Assembly: GCF_900100005.1 (NCBI RefSeq)
Contig: NZ_FNEB01000002.1
Span: 186,001-250,000 of the forward strand
Length of the DNA stretch: 64,000 bases
From: Lutimaribacter saemankumensis
Lineage (GTDB): Bacteria > Pseudomonadota > Alphaproteobacteria > Rhodobacterales > Rhodobacteraceae
Direction: 5' to 3'
In this document: positions 8,629-16,379 of the stretch, piece after piece
Position numbering within the stretch: the stretch's first letter is position 1
How the letters are laid out: each line of letters starts with the position of its first letter
The notes under the pieces: model-generated
Told to the model about the DNA's origin: nothing
Databases searched by the model: none
The model's input: only the letters and a program-made list of their open reading frames with translations
Position numbers and translations under genes: made by a program

Positions 8629-10353
8629 TCAGACAGGCAGGCCCACGACAAAGCGTGCGCCAAGCGGTTCCGACGCGATGTCGGCATCGGTGGGGCGGAT
8701 GTTCTCGGCCCAGATCACGCCGCCATGCGCTTCGACGATCTGCTTGGAGATCGCCAGGCCCAGGCCGGAGTTGTTGCCGAACTGCTTTTCGGGACGTTCC
8801 GAATAGAACCGCTTGAAGATCTTGGTCAGCGCCTGTTCGGGAATGCCGGGGCCGGTGTCCTCGACCACGACAAGCACGCGGTTCTCGCGCTGGCGTGCCC
8901 AGACACGGATCGCATCGCCTTCTTCGCAGAACGAGATCGCGTTGGTGATCAGGTTGACGAACACCTGCGCAAGACGCGCCTCGAGCCCCTGGATGATGAT
9001 GGGTTGCGACGGAAGATCGGTGATGAAATCGATGCCTTCCTCTTGGGCCTGCTGACCGAGATATTCGCCGAGGTTCGACATCATCTTGATGAGGTCGAAG
9101 GATTCTTCCTCTTCCTTCACCAGTTCGCTGTCGAGCCGCGATGCGTTCGAGATGTCGCTGACCAGCCGGTCTAGGCGGCGCACATCGTGGTCGATCACGT
9201 CGAGCAGCTTGTCGCGGTGTTCTTCCTTCTTGACCATGCGCAGCGAACCGACGGCAGAGCGCAAGCTGGCAAGCGGGTTCTTGATCTCGTGCGCCACGTC
9301 GGCGGCGAACTGTTCGTTGCTGTCGATACGGTCGTAAAGCGCGGCGACCATGCCGCGCAGGGCGCCCGACAGCCGGCCGATTTCATCGGGACGCGCGGTC
9401 AGATCAGGGATGCGGATGCGCCCGCCGGCACCGTTCTTGCGCTTGTCGCGGTCGCGGCCCAGTTCGGCCGCTTCGGCAAGGTCGGAAATCGGGTTGGCGA
9501 TGGTCGATGCCAGAACAAGGCTGAGCCCGATCGACACAAGCGTCGCGATGATGAACATACGCAGCACCCGTTCGCGTTCGATGCGAACGGCCAGGTCGAT
9601 TTCGTTCGAGCTGTTGGCCAGCGCCACGACCCCGACGGGCAGACCGTTGTGAATGATCGGCGTCGCGACGGCGAACAAGGTGCCGCCATCGCCGCTTTTG
9701 CCGGTCATGATGCGGGTGTTGCCTTCCATCGCGGCGGGCACGATGTCGTTGGCCTGCATTTCAGCTGTTGTAAGCTCTTCTTCGGGCGCCGAAGGGAATA
9801 TCGACGACACGCCCGACCAGAGGCGCGTCAGGAAATCGACGATGATCGTGCGCTCGTCGTCGCTGGCGCTGGCATCGCGCGCCCGTGTCACGCCCAGGCC
9901 TTCGAAGCGCCCGACAAGCGCGCCGCTGCCGTCATAGATATACGCTTCGACACCGCGGCGCAGGTCAAGCGCCTCGAGCGTGCCTGTCACGTCTATGCCG
10001 TCGCCCGTCGCAAGGCTGACCGGTGCGCCATCGGGCATCCGGGCCTCGAACACGTCGGCGATCAGCTCGGCCTCGCTGACAAGCGTGTTGGCGCGCTGAA
10101 CCGCTAGCGAGTCGCGCGAGGAATTGAGAAACAGGATGCCCGCGACCAGCACGTTGAGTGCGATCAGGTTGAACGTGATGATCTTGCGCGTCAGCGGCGA
10201 GCGGTTCAACGTGAACAGCCCGCGCCGCGCGCGTTTCACACGCAGCTCTTTTTCCACGGTGCTGTCGGGGGCGACGTAGTCGTCGCCCAACACAACATCC
10301 CCGTCACGAGATGGCGTGACGTCGCGCACATTCATCCTTTCGGCAAGGGCCAT
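8629..10353 (-). CDS. chvG: Sensor histidine kinase ChvG
   Basis: Membrane sensor kinase of the ChvG-ChvI (ExoS-ChvI) system, which in rhizobia responds to acid and envelope stress. The protein has an N-terminal cytoplasmic tail, a membrane helix at about 60-78, a periplasmic domain of roughly 200 residues, a second helix near 268-290, a HAMP region, the phospho-acceptor histidine in DVAHEIKNPLAS, and N, G1 and G2 boxes (NLITNAI, DTGPGIP, GLGLAISKQIVEAHGG). The start is ambiguous among GTG 10356, ATG 10353 and ATG 10335; 10353, overlapping the chvI stop, is used. The cognate regulator is encoded directly upstream. Confidence 0.92.
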   Translation of the reverse strand: MALAERMNVRDVTPSRDGDVVLGDDYVAPDSTVEKELRVKRARRGLFTLNRSPLTRKIITFNLIALNVLVAGILFLNSSRDSLAVQRANTLVSEAELIADVFEARMPDGAPVSLATGDGIDVTGTLEALDLRRGVEAYIYDGSGALVGRFEGLGVTRARDASASDDERTIIVDFLTRLWSGVSSIFPSAPEEELTTAEMQANDIVPAAMEGNTRIMTGKSGDGGTLFAVATPIIHNGLPVGVVALANSSNEIDLAVRIERERVLRMFIIATLVSIGLSLVLASTIANPISDLAEAAELGRDRDKRKNGAGGRIRIPDLTARPDEIGRLSGALRGMVAALYDRIDSNEQFAADVAHEIKNPLASLRSAVGSLRMVKKEEHRDKLLDVIDHDVRRLDRLVSDISNASRLDSELVKEEEESFDLIKMMSNLGEYLGQQAQEEGIDFITDLPSQPIIIQGLEARLAQVFVNLITNAISFCEEGDAIRVWARQRENRVLVVVEDTGPGIPEQALTKIFKRFYSERPEKQFGNNSGLGLAISKQIVEAHGGVIWAENIRPTDADIASEPLGARFVVGLPV

Positions 10354-11054
10354 CACTCTTCGTTGTAACGGTAACCGATACCATACAGTGTCTCAATCGC
10401 CGAGAATTCGGGATCGACACTCCGCATCTTCTTGCGAAGGCGCTTGATATGGCTGTCGATCGTGCGGTCGTCGACATAGACCTGATCGTCATAGGCCACG
10501 TCCATCAGTTGATCGCGGCTTTTGACGAAACCGGGGCGTTGCGCAAGTGCCTGCAGCAGCAGGAACTCTGTGACGGTCAGCGACACGTCCTTGCCCTTCC
10601 AGGTCACGGCGTGGCGCAGAGGGTCCATGCGCAGTTCGCCGCGTTCCATCACCTTGGTTTCTTCGGTGTCGCCGACGATGTCGCCTGCGACGGCCTCTTG
10701 CCGGCGAAGCAGCGCGCGGATGCGTTCGACCAGCAGGCGCTGGCTGAAGGGCTTTTTGACATAATCGTCCGCGCCCATGCGCAGGCCCAGAACCTCGTCG
10801 ATCTCATCGTCCTTCGAGGTCAGGAAGATCACCGGCATCGAGGTTTTCTGCCGCAGGCGCTGCAACAGGTCCATCCCGTCCATCCGGGGCATCTTGATAT
10901 CGAGAACCGCCATATCCGGCAGCTTCTTGTTGAAGGCATCAAGCGCCGACTGGCCATCGTTATAGGTCTCAACTTCGAAGCCTTCGGCCTCGAGGGTCAT
11001 GGCAACGGACGTCAGAATATTCCGATCGTCGTCCACAAGGGCGATCTTAGACAT
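10353..11054 (-). CDS. chvI: DNA-binding response regulator ChvI
   Basis: OmpR-family response regulator of 233 residues. The receiver domain has the acidic pocket at LVDDDRN, phospho-acceptor D52 in [11 protein letters not shown] and lysine in [10 protein letters not shown]; the C-terminal winged helix ends in [13 protein letters not shown] 11054 is chosen because AAGGA stands eight bases upstream and the sequence begins at the receiver beta strand; an upstream ATG at 11099 would add a poorly structured tail. It is the first gene of a same-strand run chvI-chvG-hprK-rapZ-EIIA-ptsH and is divergent from pckA, the same neighbour seen in rhizobia. Confidence 0.94.
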   Translation of the reverse strand: MSKIALVDDDRNILTSVAMTLEAEGFEVETYNDGQSALDAFNKKLPDMAVLDIKMPRMDGMDLLQRLRQKTSMPVIFLTSKDDEIDEVLGLRMGADDYVKKPFSQRLLVERIRALLRRQEAVAGDIVGDTEETKVMERGELRMDPLRHAVTWKGKDVSLTVTEFLLLQALAQRPGFVKSRDQLMDVAYDDQVYVDDRTIDSHIKRLRKKMRSVDPEFSAIETLYGIGYRYNEE

Positions 11055-11426
11055 AGGGGTTGTCCTTGTACTGCTCTCACGTTTTATGTTTTTCGCCACT
11101 ATTCCTGAATTTAAGCTTGTCAGGCAACGATAAACTGCGAATCAACCGGCCAGAGGCCCGTTTTTCCATGAAAAATTGCGAAGTAATTGCCGAATTGACG
11201 CAGATCGGCCACACCCCGAGCCGTGGCCACGGGCGAAATCGCGCGCGTTTGCGCTAACCTGCGACTGGTTGCGCTAACTGTGCGAAAGCGTCCTGTTCCT
11301 TCATGGAAACGTCATGTTAAGAGGCGCCCATCGGGCCACTCCGGCCCGGTCAGGGGCAGGCGGATGTGCGCGCCCCCGGTTTCGGACTGAACCGCCGCCG
11401 ACTGCGCGGCTACAGGAGCTTGGCAT
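11055..11426. promoter_or_regulatory. Divergent chvI / pckA control region with two LacI-type half-palindromes
   Basis: A 372-base gap without genes. It holds GTTTGCGCTAAC at 11247-11258 and GGTTGCGCTAAC at 11267-11278, a direct repeat of TTGCGCTAAC with a 20-base period. The first is one mismatch from the palindrome GTTAGCGCTAAC, the kind of site reported for the LacI-family central-carbon regulator CceR in Rhodobacter sphaeroides. Both lie 150-180 bases upstream of pckA. The pckA ribosome site is CAGGAG. I see no clear ChvI box. Confidence 0.5.
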
Positions 11427-13025
11427 ATGGCATTTGGACGGGTGAACCCGCAATTCCGCCTTGAGGATCAGGGGATCGAAGGGCTGGGCAATGTCTATTA
11501 CAATCTTATGGAGCCCGCGCTGATCGAAGCCGCGCTCAAGAAAGGCGAAGGCACTCTGGGCCGCGGCGGCGCGTTCCTCGTGACCACCGGCAAATTCACC
11601 GGCCGGTCGCCCAAGGACAAGCACGTCGTCAAGACCGACAGCGTGGCCGACAAGATCTGGTGGGAAAACAACGCCGCCATGAGCCCCGAAGGTTTTGACG
11701 CGCTTTATGCCGACATGCTCGCGCATATGAAGGACAAGGACTATTACGTTCAGGATCTTGTCGGCGGCGCGGACCCCCAGTTGTCCATCAACGTGCGCAT
11801 GGTGACCGAACTGGCCTGGCATGGCCTGTTCATCCGCCACCTGCTGCGCCGTCCCGAGCGTGAGGCGCTGGACAATTTCGTGGCCGACTTCACCGTCATC
11901 AACTGCCCCAGCTTCCAGGCCGATCCGGCCAAGCACGATTGCCGCAGCGAAACGGTGATCGCGATGAACTTCGACCGCAAGATGATCCTGATCGGCGGCA
12001 CCGAATACGCGGGCGAGAACAAGAAATCTGTCTTCACCCTGCTGAATTACCTGCTGCCCGAAAAAGGCGTGATGCCGATGCACTGCTCGGCCAACCACGC
12101 CGATGGCAACCCGGTGGACACGGCGGTTTTCTTCGGCCTGTCGGGCACCGGCAAGACCACGCTGTCGGCCGATCCCGAACGCACGCTGATCGGCGATGAC
12201 GAACACGGCTGGTCGGATCGCGGCACCTTCAACTTCGAAGGCGGCTGCTATGCCAAGACGATCAACCTCAACCCCGAGGCCGAGCCGGAAATCTACGCCA
12301 CGACGACGAAATTCGGGACCGTGATCGAAAACATGGTCTTCGATCCCGAAACGTTCGAGCTGGATTTCGATGACGACAGCCTTACGGCCAACATGCGCTG
12401 TGCCTATCCGCTGGAATACATCTCGAACGCCAGCGAGACCGCGATGGGCGGGCACCCCAAGAACGTCATCATGCTGACATGCGATGCGTTCGGTGTGCTG
12501 CCTCCGATCTCGCGGCTGACGCCGGCACAGGCGATGTATCACTTCCTGTCCGGGTTCACCTCGAAGGTGGCCGGCACCGAGCGCGGCGTGACCGAGCCCG
12601 AGCCCACGTTCTCGACCTGCTTCGGCGCGCCGTTCATGCCGCGCCGCCCCGAGGAATACGGCAAGCTGCTGCAGGAAAAGATCGCCAAGCACGGCGCGAC
12701 CTGCTGGCTGGTGAACACCGGCTGGACCGGCGGCGCCTATGGTGTTGGCAGCCGGATGCCGATCAAGGCGACGCGCACGTTGCTGACCGCCGCCCTCGAA
12801 GGCAGCCTGAACGATGCCGAATTCCGCAAGGACGACAATTTCGGCTTTGACGTGCCGGTTTCGGTTCCTGGCGTGGCCGAAGTGCTTCTCGATCCGCGCC
12901 GCACCTGGGAAGACCAGGACGCGTACGATGCGCAGGCGGCCAAGCTTGTGCAGATGTTCGCCGACAATTTCGAACAGTACCTGCCCTATATCGACGACGA
13001 TGTGAAAGCCGCCGCGATCGGCTGA
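11427..13025 (+). CDS. pckA: Phosphoenolpyruvate carboxykinase (ATP)
   Basis: Cytoplasmic gluconeogenic enzyme converting oxaloacetate and ATP to PEP, CO2 and ADP. The 532 residues match the ATP-dependent family. Visible are the N-terminal [15 protein letters not shown] substrate motif, the kinase-1a P-loop [16 protein letters not shown], kinase-2 region [25 protein letters not shown], and the C-terminal [15 protein letters not shown] with IKATR. The start ATG has CAGGAG eight bases upstream. It is divergent from chvI and ends in a strong terminator. It lets the cell grow on the organic acids, aromatics and C2 units handled elsewhere in the window. Confidence 0.97.
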   Translation: MAFGRVNPQFRLEDQGIEGLGNVYYNLMEPALIEAALKKGEGTLGRGGAFLVTTGKFTGRSPKDKHVVKTDSVADKIWWENNAAMSPEGFDALYADMLAHMKDKDYYVQDLVGGADPQLSINVRMVTELAWHGLFIRHLLRRPEREALDNFVADFTVINCPSFQADPAKHDCRSETVIAMNFDRKMILIGGTEYAGENKKSVFTLLNYLLPEKGVMPMHCSANHADGNPVDTAVFFGLSGTGKTTLSADPERTLIGDDEHGWSDRGTFNFEGGCYAKTINLNPEAEPEIYATTTKFGTVIENMVFDPETFELDFDDDSLTANMRCAYPLEYISNASETAMGGHPKNVIMLTCDAFGVLPPISRLTPAQAMYHFLSGFTSKVAGTERGVTEPEPTFSTCFGAPFMPRRPEEYGKLLQEKIAKHGATCWLVNTGWTGGAYGVGSRMPIKATRTLLTAALEGSLNDAEFRKDDNFGFDVPVSVPGVAEVLLDPRRTWEDQDAYDAQAAKLVQMFADNFEQYLPYIDDDVKAAAIG

Positions 13026-13049
13026 TCGCTGGCAATTCCCGATACGGAA

Positions 13050-13077
13050 AGCCCCGGCCAAGCGGCCGGGGCTTTTT
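13050..13077 (+). terminator. Rho-independent terminator of pckA
   Basis: Perfect 10-bp stem AGCCCCGGCC / GGCCGGGGCT around AAGC, followed by TTTT, 25 bases after the pckA stop. Confidence 0.9.
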
Positions 13078-13170
13078 CATTCGTGACCGGTCGGCGTGAT
13101 GGAACAGCACTGAAAGCGCCGCCCTCCTTTCGGGGACGGCACGCCGCCATGCGGCAGCATACGCCCGGGA

Positions 13171-13878
13171 TCAGGCGACGAGTTCGTGCAGCGGCATCGA
13201 CATCAGGTAACGAATGTCGTCACGCGCCATGTAGACCATGAACCCTTCGAGAGGCAGATCGGAATCCCTGCGATACCAGCGCAGGACACCCGGCTCGGCA
13301 TGCATGTAGCCCTGTCGCTCGGCAAAGCCTTTCCAGGCCACACCCTTGGGCATGAAGCCGAACACCCAGTCCGGCGACCAGCGCAGCATGGCCGTCATGA
13401 AGGCGAATCGCCCGAGAACGCTACTGACGCCGCTCCCGCGATACTGTCCTGTCGATCCGTCCAGCCAGACCTCGCCGTGATAGCAGACCCGCCCACGTAT
13501 CTGGCGCGCGCCCGGACCGGCACGATAACGCGAGCGTTCGAAGTCGATATCCAGCGAAGAGGGCGGATACTCGATGAAATGCTCACGCATGTGATCGCTC
13601 AGCGCGACGTCACCCAGTTCGAACATGCGCATGGCCTGTGTATGCACGACCTTTCCCATTGGATCACGGCCGACGATCCAGAAGGAATTGGATGCCGTCA
13701 TGGTCTGCAGGTTGGGGTCGAACGGTGCCCCAAGCGGCTGATCAGGGCGCCACTCGGCCAACGTTTCGCGGTACTCTTCGAAATCCTCGCCGACCGTGAT
13801 GCTGATCTTGTGTCGCGTAAGGATATCCATGCTCGCAGCGATCAACTGCGCGCCATCGTATATGTCGTGAATCGACAT
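13171..13878 (-). CDS. GNAT-like acyltransferase-fold protein, substrate unknown
   Basis: A 235-residue soluble protein. Two blocks resemble a GNAT fold: QYRGSGVSSVLGRFAFMTAM (about 143-162) has the R-G-x-G-x pattern of the acyl-CoA pyrophosphate loop followed by a helix, and WKGFAERQGYMH (about 187-198) looks like the later motif-B helix ending in GY. The N-terminal part (DFEEYRETLAEW) and the acyl-transfer layout also recall LuxI/autoinducer-synthase folds, but the LuxI catalytic set is not recognisable. Start ATG 13878 follows GGAGGGAG. It is upstream-adjacent to an unusual HTH regulator on the same strand, 61 bases apart, so the two may work together. Confidence 0.5.
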   Translation of the reverse strand: MSIHDIYDGAQLIAASMDILTRHKISITVGEDFEEYRETLAEWRPDQPLGAPFDPNLQTMTASNSFWIVGRDPMGKVVHTQAMRMFELGDVALSDHMREHFIEYPPSSLDIDFERSRYRAGPGARQIRGRVCYHGEVWLDGSTGQYRGSGVSSVLGRFAFMTAMLRWSPDWVFGFMPKGVAWKGFAERQGYMHAEPGVLRWYRRDSDLPLEGFMVYMARDDIRYLMSMPLHELVA

Positions 13879-13939
13879 AGGCTCCCTCCAGTGCTGTAGT
13901 CACGTGGGGGAGTTTAGCGCAAAAATTGCGTCAAGCGCA

Positions 13940-14854
13940 TCAAAAAGGCATTGACTGTAGTCTCGGCGGTTCCTCTTCGACGGTCATGATGAGATCAGCG
14001 GCCATGGTCCTGACCTTCTCGTCAGGGAGTCCAGCGATCTCGATATTGTATGTTCGTTCGATGTAAGCCCCCAGGGCGAAGGAGCCATCGGCAAAGGCGC
14101 ATCCCATCATCAGCCGCTGAAAGCTGATCGGGTGCAGGCCCTCTTCGTGCTCGGGTCCGCGGGGTATCTGCGTGTGTACATGGTCCAGCCGCAAGCCGTG
14201 CGTGCTTGAGACATCCTTGAAAGGATGCGCCAACAGGCTGGCGAACGAATCCCCGCCGGGCAGCCGTTCCAGCGCCCTGCCGACACTCGATCGCGCCGCG
14301 GCCCAGCCGAACCAGGAGGCAAAGGAACTTTCCATCCCGATATCGGCGCAGTACCAGAAATCATCCATTTCGCCGTGCCGGTAAATCAGAAGGTGCGGCC
14401 GAACCCGTGTCATCGCGGGATGTTCGATCTGCCCTCCTGCCTCGGCCCAAGAGGCGACGATCTCCTGCATGCGGGCCGATCCGCTGCGCCAGATGTCGCT
14501 GATTGGGTGCTGCTGAAGATAGTAATCGAACTCGGCCTTCTCGGTGTACTTCGCGGTGAAGAGGCCGTTTTCATGGGCGCTTTGGTTCAGCATCCACGCC
14601 GTTGCGCGCGCCAGCAGGTCTTCGGCTTCGGGCAAGGCACGCTGCCCCGCTTCGGTAAGGCGGTATTGCCGGTCAACGAGTTCGAACAGCTCCTCTCCCC
14701 GCATGGATTCGAGCTGGTCGACATGGCGTCGGACGGTTTGGCGCGTGCTGTTCAGCTCTTTCACGGCGTGAGACAGGTTCAATGTCCTTGCCAGTGTCGT
14801 GAAAGAACGAAGCGCCTCAAAGAGCACTGAATGAGAAGGCGTGGTTGCCGTCAT
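13940..14854 (-). CDS. LysR-type N-terminal HTH regulator with a non-LysR C-terminal domain
   Basis: A 304-residue predicted transcription factor. Residues about 9-75 form a LysR-like winged helix (LARTLNLSHAVKELNSTRQTVRRHVDQLE, then LTEAGQRALPEAEDLLARA), but with a Thr/Gln-rich recognition helix. The remaining 200 residues show no periplasmic-binding-protein-like LysR effector domain; instead they read as a mixed alpha/beta module (DIWRSGSARMQEIVASW, RPHLLIYRHGEMDDFWY, GSFALGAYIERTY) that could be PAS-like. An inverted repeat TTCAA-N6-TTGAA at 14861-14876 lies just before the start and could be an autoregulatory site. It precedes the GNAT-like gene in the likely transcript. Confidence 0.6.
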   Translation of the reverse strand: MTATTPSHSVLFEALRSFTTLARTLNLSHAVKELNSTRQTVRRHVDQLESMRGEELFELVDRQYRLTEAGQRALPEAEDLLARATAWMLNQSAHENGLFTAKYTEKAEFDYYLQQHPISDIWRSGSARMQEIVASWAEAGGQIEHPAMTRVRPHLLIYRHGEMDDFWYCADIGMESSFASWFGWAAARSSVGRALERLPGGDSFASLLAHPFKDVSSTHGLRLDHVHTQIPRGPEHEEGLHPISFQRLMMGCAFADGSFALGAYIERTYNIEIAGLPDEKVRTMAADLIMTVEEEPPRLQSMPF

Positions 14855-15003
14855 GACAGATTCAACTCGTTTTGAAAATCGCAGCTTTACCTACTGCCAG
14901 CTCGCGTGTTTTTCGGCACGATAACGGTAAGTCGATAATACATCAAAGGTAAATTTATCACCCATCAATGAGCAATACTCGCAACGTAAACGTGCATATT
15001 TCA

Positions 15004-15020
15004 CAAATTGAATGAATTTG
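15004..15020. promoter_or_regulatory. Inverted repeat in front of the XRE regulator
   Basis: CAAATT-GAATG-AATTTG, a perfect 6-bp inverted repeat with a 5-base spacer, 43 bases upstream of the XRE gene start in an AT-rich divergent promoter region. A plausible operator, unproven. Confidence 0.4.
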
Positions 15021-15063
15021 GCGATTCGTCATTCTCGTCACAGTAGCAAAGTGAGGGAGTGAT

Positions 15064-15423
15064 ATGTCGCATCCAGTCGATATTCATGTTGGGAAAAAGC
15101 TGAAACAACTGCGCGTTCTTCGCGGAATGACGCAAACCGAAGTGGCACAGGGCCTGAACATTTCGTTTCAACAGGTTCAAAAGTACGAGTTGGGACGCAA
15201 TCGTATTTCTGCCAGCAAACTGTTCGAGATTTCTCAGATTCTTGGGGTTGCCCCGTCATATTTCTTTGAAGGCCTGGATGAGACCGCCTCGTCCAACGAG
15301 ATGCTGGACGACGAAGCCACCAAGATCGCTTCGATGCTGACACGCATCAAGGACGAGCGTCTTCGCGGTCAGATTCGCACGTTCATATCTGAGCTGGCCT
15401 CGACCGGAGCTCCGGCGAGGTGA
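15064..15423 (+). CDS. XRE-family HTH transcriptional regulator
   Basis: A 119-residue regulator. The Cro/CI-type helix-turn-helix spans about residues 10-65 (KLKQLRVLRGMTQTEVAQGLNIS, QQVQKYELGRNRISASKLFEI), followed by APSYFFEGLDE and a short C-terminal helical tail. This is the small SinR/HigA-like form abundant in Roseobacter genomes. The start has GAGGGAG eight bases upstream. It is divergent from the HTH/GNAT pair and convergent with the TauE-type gene; no toxin gene is adjacent, so it is not an obvious antitoxin. Target genes are unknown. Confidence 0.85.
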   Translation: MSHPVDIHVGKKLKQLRVLRGMTQTEVAQGLNISFQQVQKYELGRNRISASKLFEISQILGVAPSYFFEGLDETASSNEMLDDEATKIASMLTRIKDERLRGQIRTFISELASTGAPAR

Positions 15424-15428
15424 TGCCC

Positions 15429-15452
15429 GACCCCGCGGCACATCGCGGGGTC
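15429..15452. terminator. Hairpin between convergent XRE and TauE-type genes
   Basis: GACCCCGC / GCGGGGTC stem of 8 bp with an 8-base loop, starting six bases after the XRE stop and reaching the stop codon of the convergent exporter gene. Probable bidirectional terminator. Confidence 0.6.
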
Positions 15453-16221
15453 ACATCATCAGGCCACGCCGCAACAGGTTGAGCGCGGCCACCAGAAGCA
15501 CCGCAAGCGTTGCACGTCGGAACGTCGCCTGATCGAACCGGTCGGACAGCGCGAAACCCAGCCGGATACCGGCCAGGGCAGGCACCACAAGGCAAACGGA
15601 AAACGCGGCCGTCGCAAGGTTCAGGATACCTGAGCCCACATGCGCCACCGCCAGCGCAACCGCACCCAGGCCGTAGACCACGCCCTGCACCCGCATCTGC
15701 GCGGCCTTTGGCGTGTCCAGCGCTGTAAGCAGCATCACGGTGGGCGGCCCCCAGATACCGGACATCCCGCCGACGAAACCGGCCAGCACCCCGGTGCCCG
15801 CCTCGATGGCGACACGATGCCGTGGCGCCGGCCGCGGCCGCCATCCGGCAAGTTGAAGAAGCGCGAAGAAAAGGATGCTGCCGCCGATCGCCAGCAGCAA
15901 CGTGCGCGCCTCGAGCAGCGCGACCATCTGCGCACCGATCAACAGCGCGACGACCCCAACCCCCAGAAAGACACGAAACTCGCGCACTGCGCGACCGGCG
16001 GCCGACGGCCCTTCGCGCAACGCCTGGACACCGTTCGTCGCCAGCGTGGGCAGCATCAGCCCCGCAAGCGCAAGTTCCGGCGAAAGGAAGCTGCTCAGCA
16101 GCGATATCATCACCATCGGCATGGCAAAGCCGACGATCCCCTTGACGATGCCCGCAAGGAATGCGGCGCCGCACGCGAGGGCAAGCGCCCACAGGGTGAT
16201 ATCCGGGGGTAGAAATGACAT
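15451..16221 (-). CDS. TauE/SafE-family membrane exporter
   Basis: A 256-residue integral membrane protein with about eight hydrophobic helices in two halves. The family signatures are visible as a repeated pair: FLAGIVKGIVGFAMPMVM near residue 20-37 and GTGVLAGFVGGMSGIWGPPTVMLL near 145-168. TauE/SafE proteins are proposed to export sulfite, sulfoacetate or related organic anions. The gene stands alone here between an XRE regulator and mcd, so the substrate cannot be assigned from context. It is distinct from the taurine-cluster paralogue at 50933-51682. Confidence 0.85.
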   Translation of the reverse strand: MSFLPPDITLWALALACGAAFLAGIVKGIVGFAMPMVMISLLSSFLSPELALAGLMLPTLATNGVQALREGPSAAGRAVREFRVFLGVGVVALLIGAQMVALLEARTLLLAIGGSILFFALLQLAGWRPRPAPRHRVAIEAGTGVLAGFVGGMSGIWGPPTVMLLTALDTPKAAQMRVQGVVYGLGAVALAVAHVGSGILNLATAAFSVCLVVPALAGIRLGFALSDRFDQATFRRATLAVLLVAALNLLRRGLMM

Positions 16222-16379
16222 GGCCGTGCCTTACTATCGAAACAGAGCGACCGCCAGACCGGCAGGCGCAATAATCCACGCGCAACAATAGAATATGCCG
16301 CAGGGTATCTTGGGTATTTTTGTTGCGCTGCACCTGCGAAATGGCTAGGACGAGGTCCAACAAAAAGAGGATGTGATTC

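Noticed and set aside
11301-13061. 586-codon minus-strand frame opposite pckA
   Set aside because: Shadow of pckA on the opposite strand; pckA is unambiguous in the forward frame.
13171-13878. LuxI-type autoinducer synthase
   Set aside because: The fold may be related, but the conserved LuxI Arg/Trp/Asp/Arg pattern is not evident and no LuxR gene is nearby.
15064-15423. Antitoxin of a toxin-antitoxin pair
   Set aside because: No small toxin-like gene is adjacent on either side.
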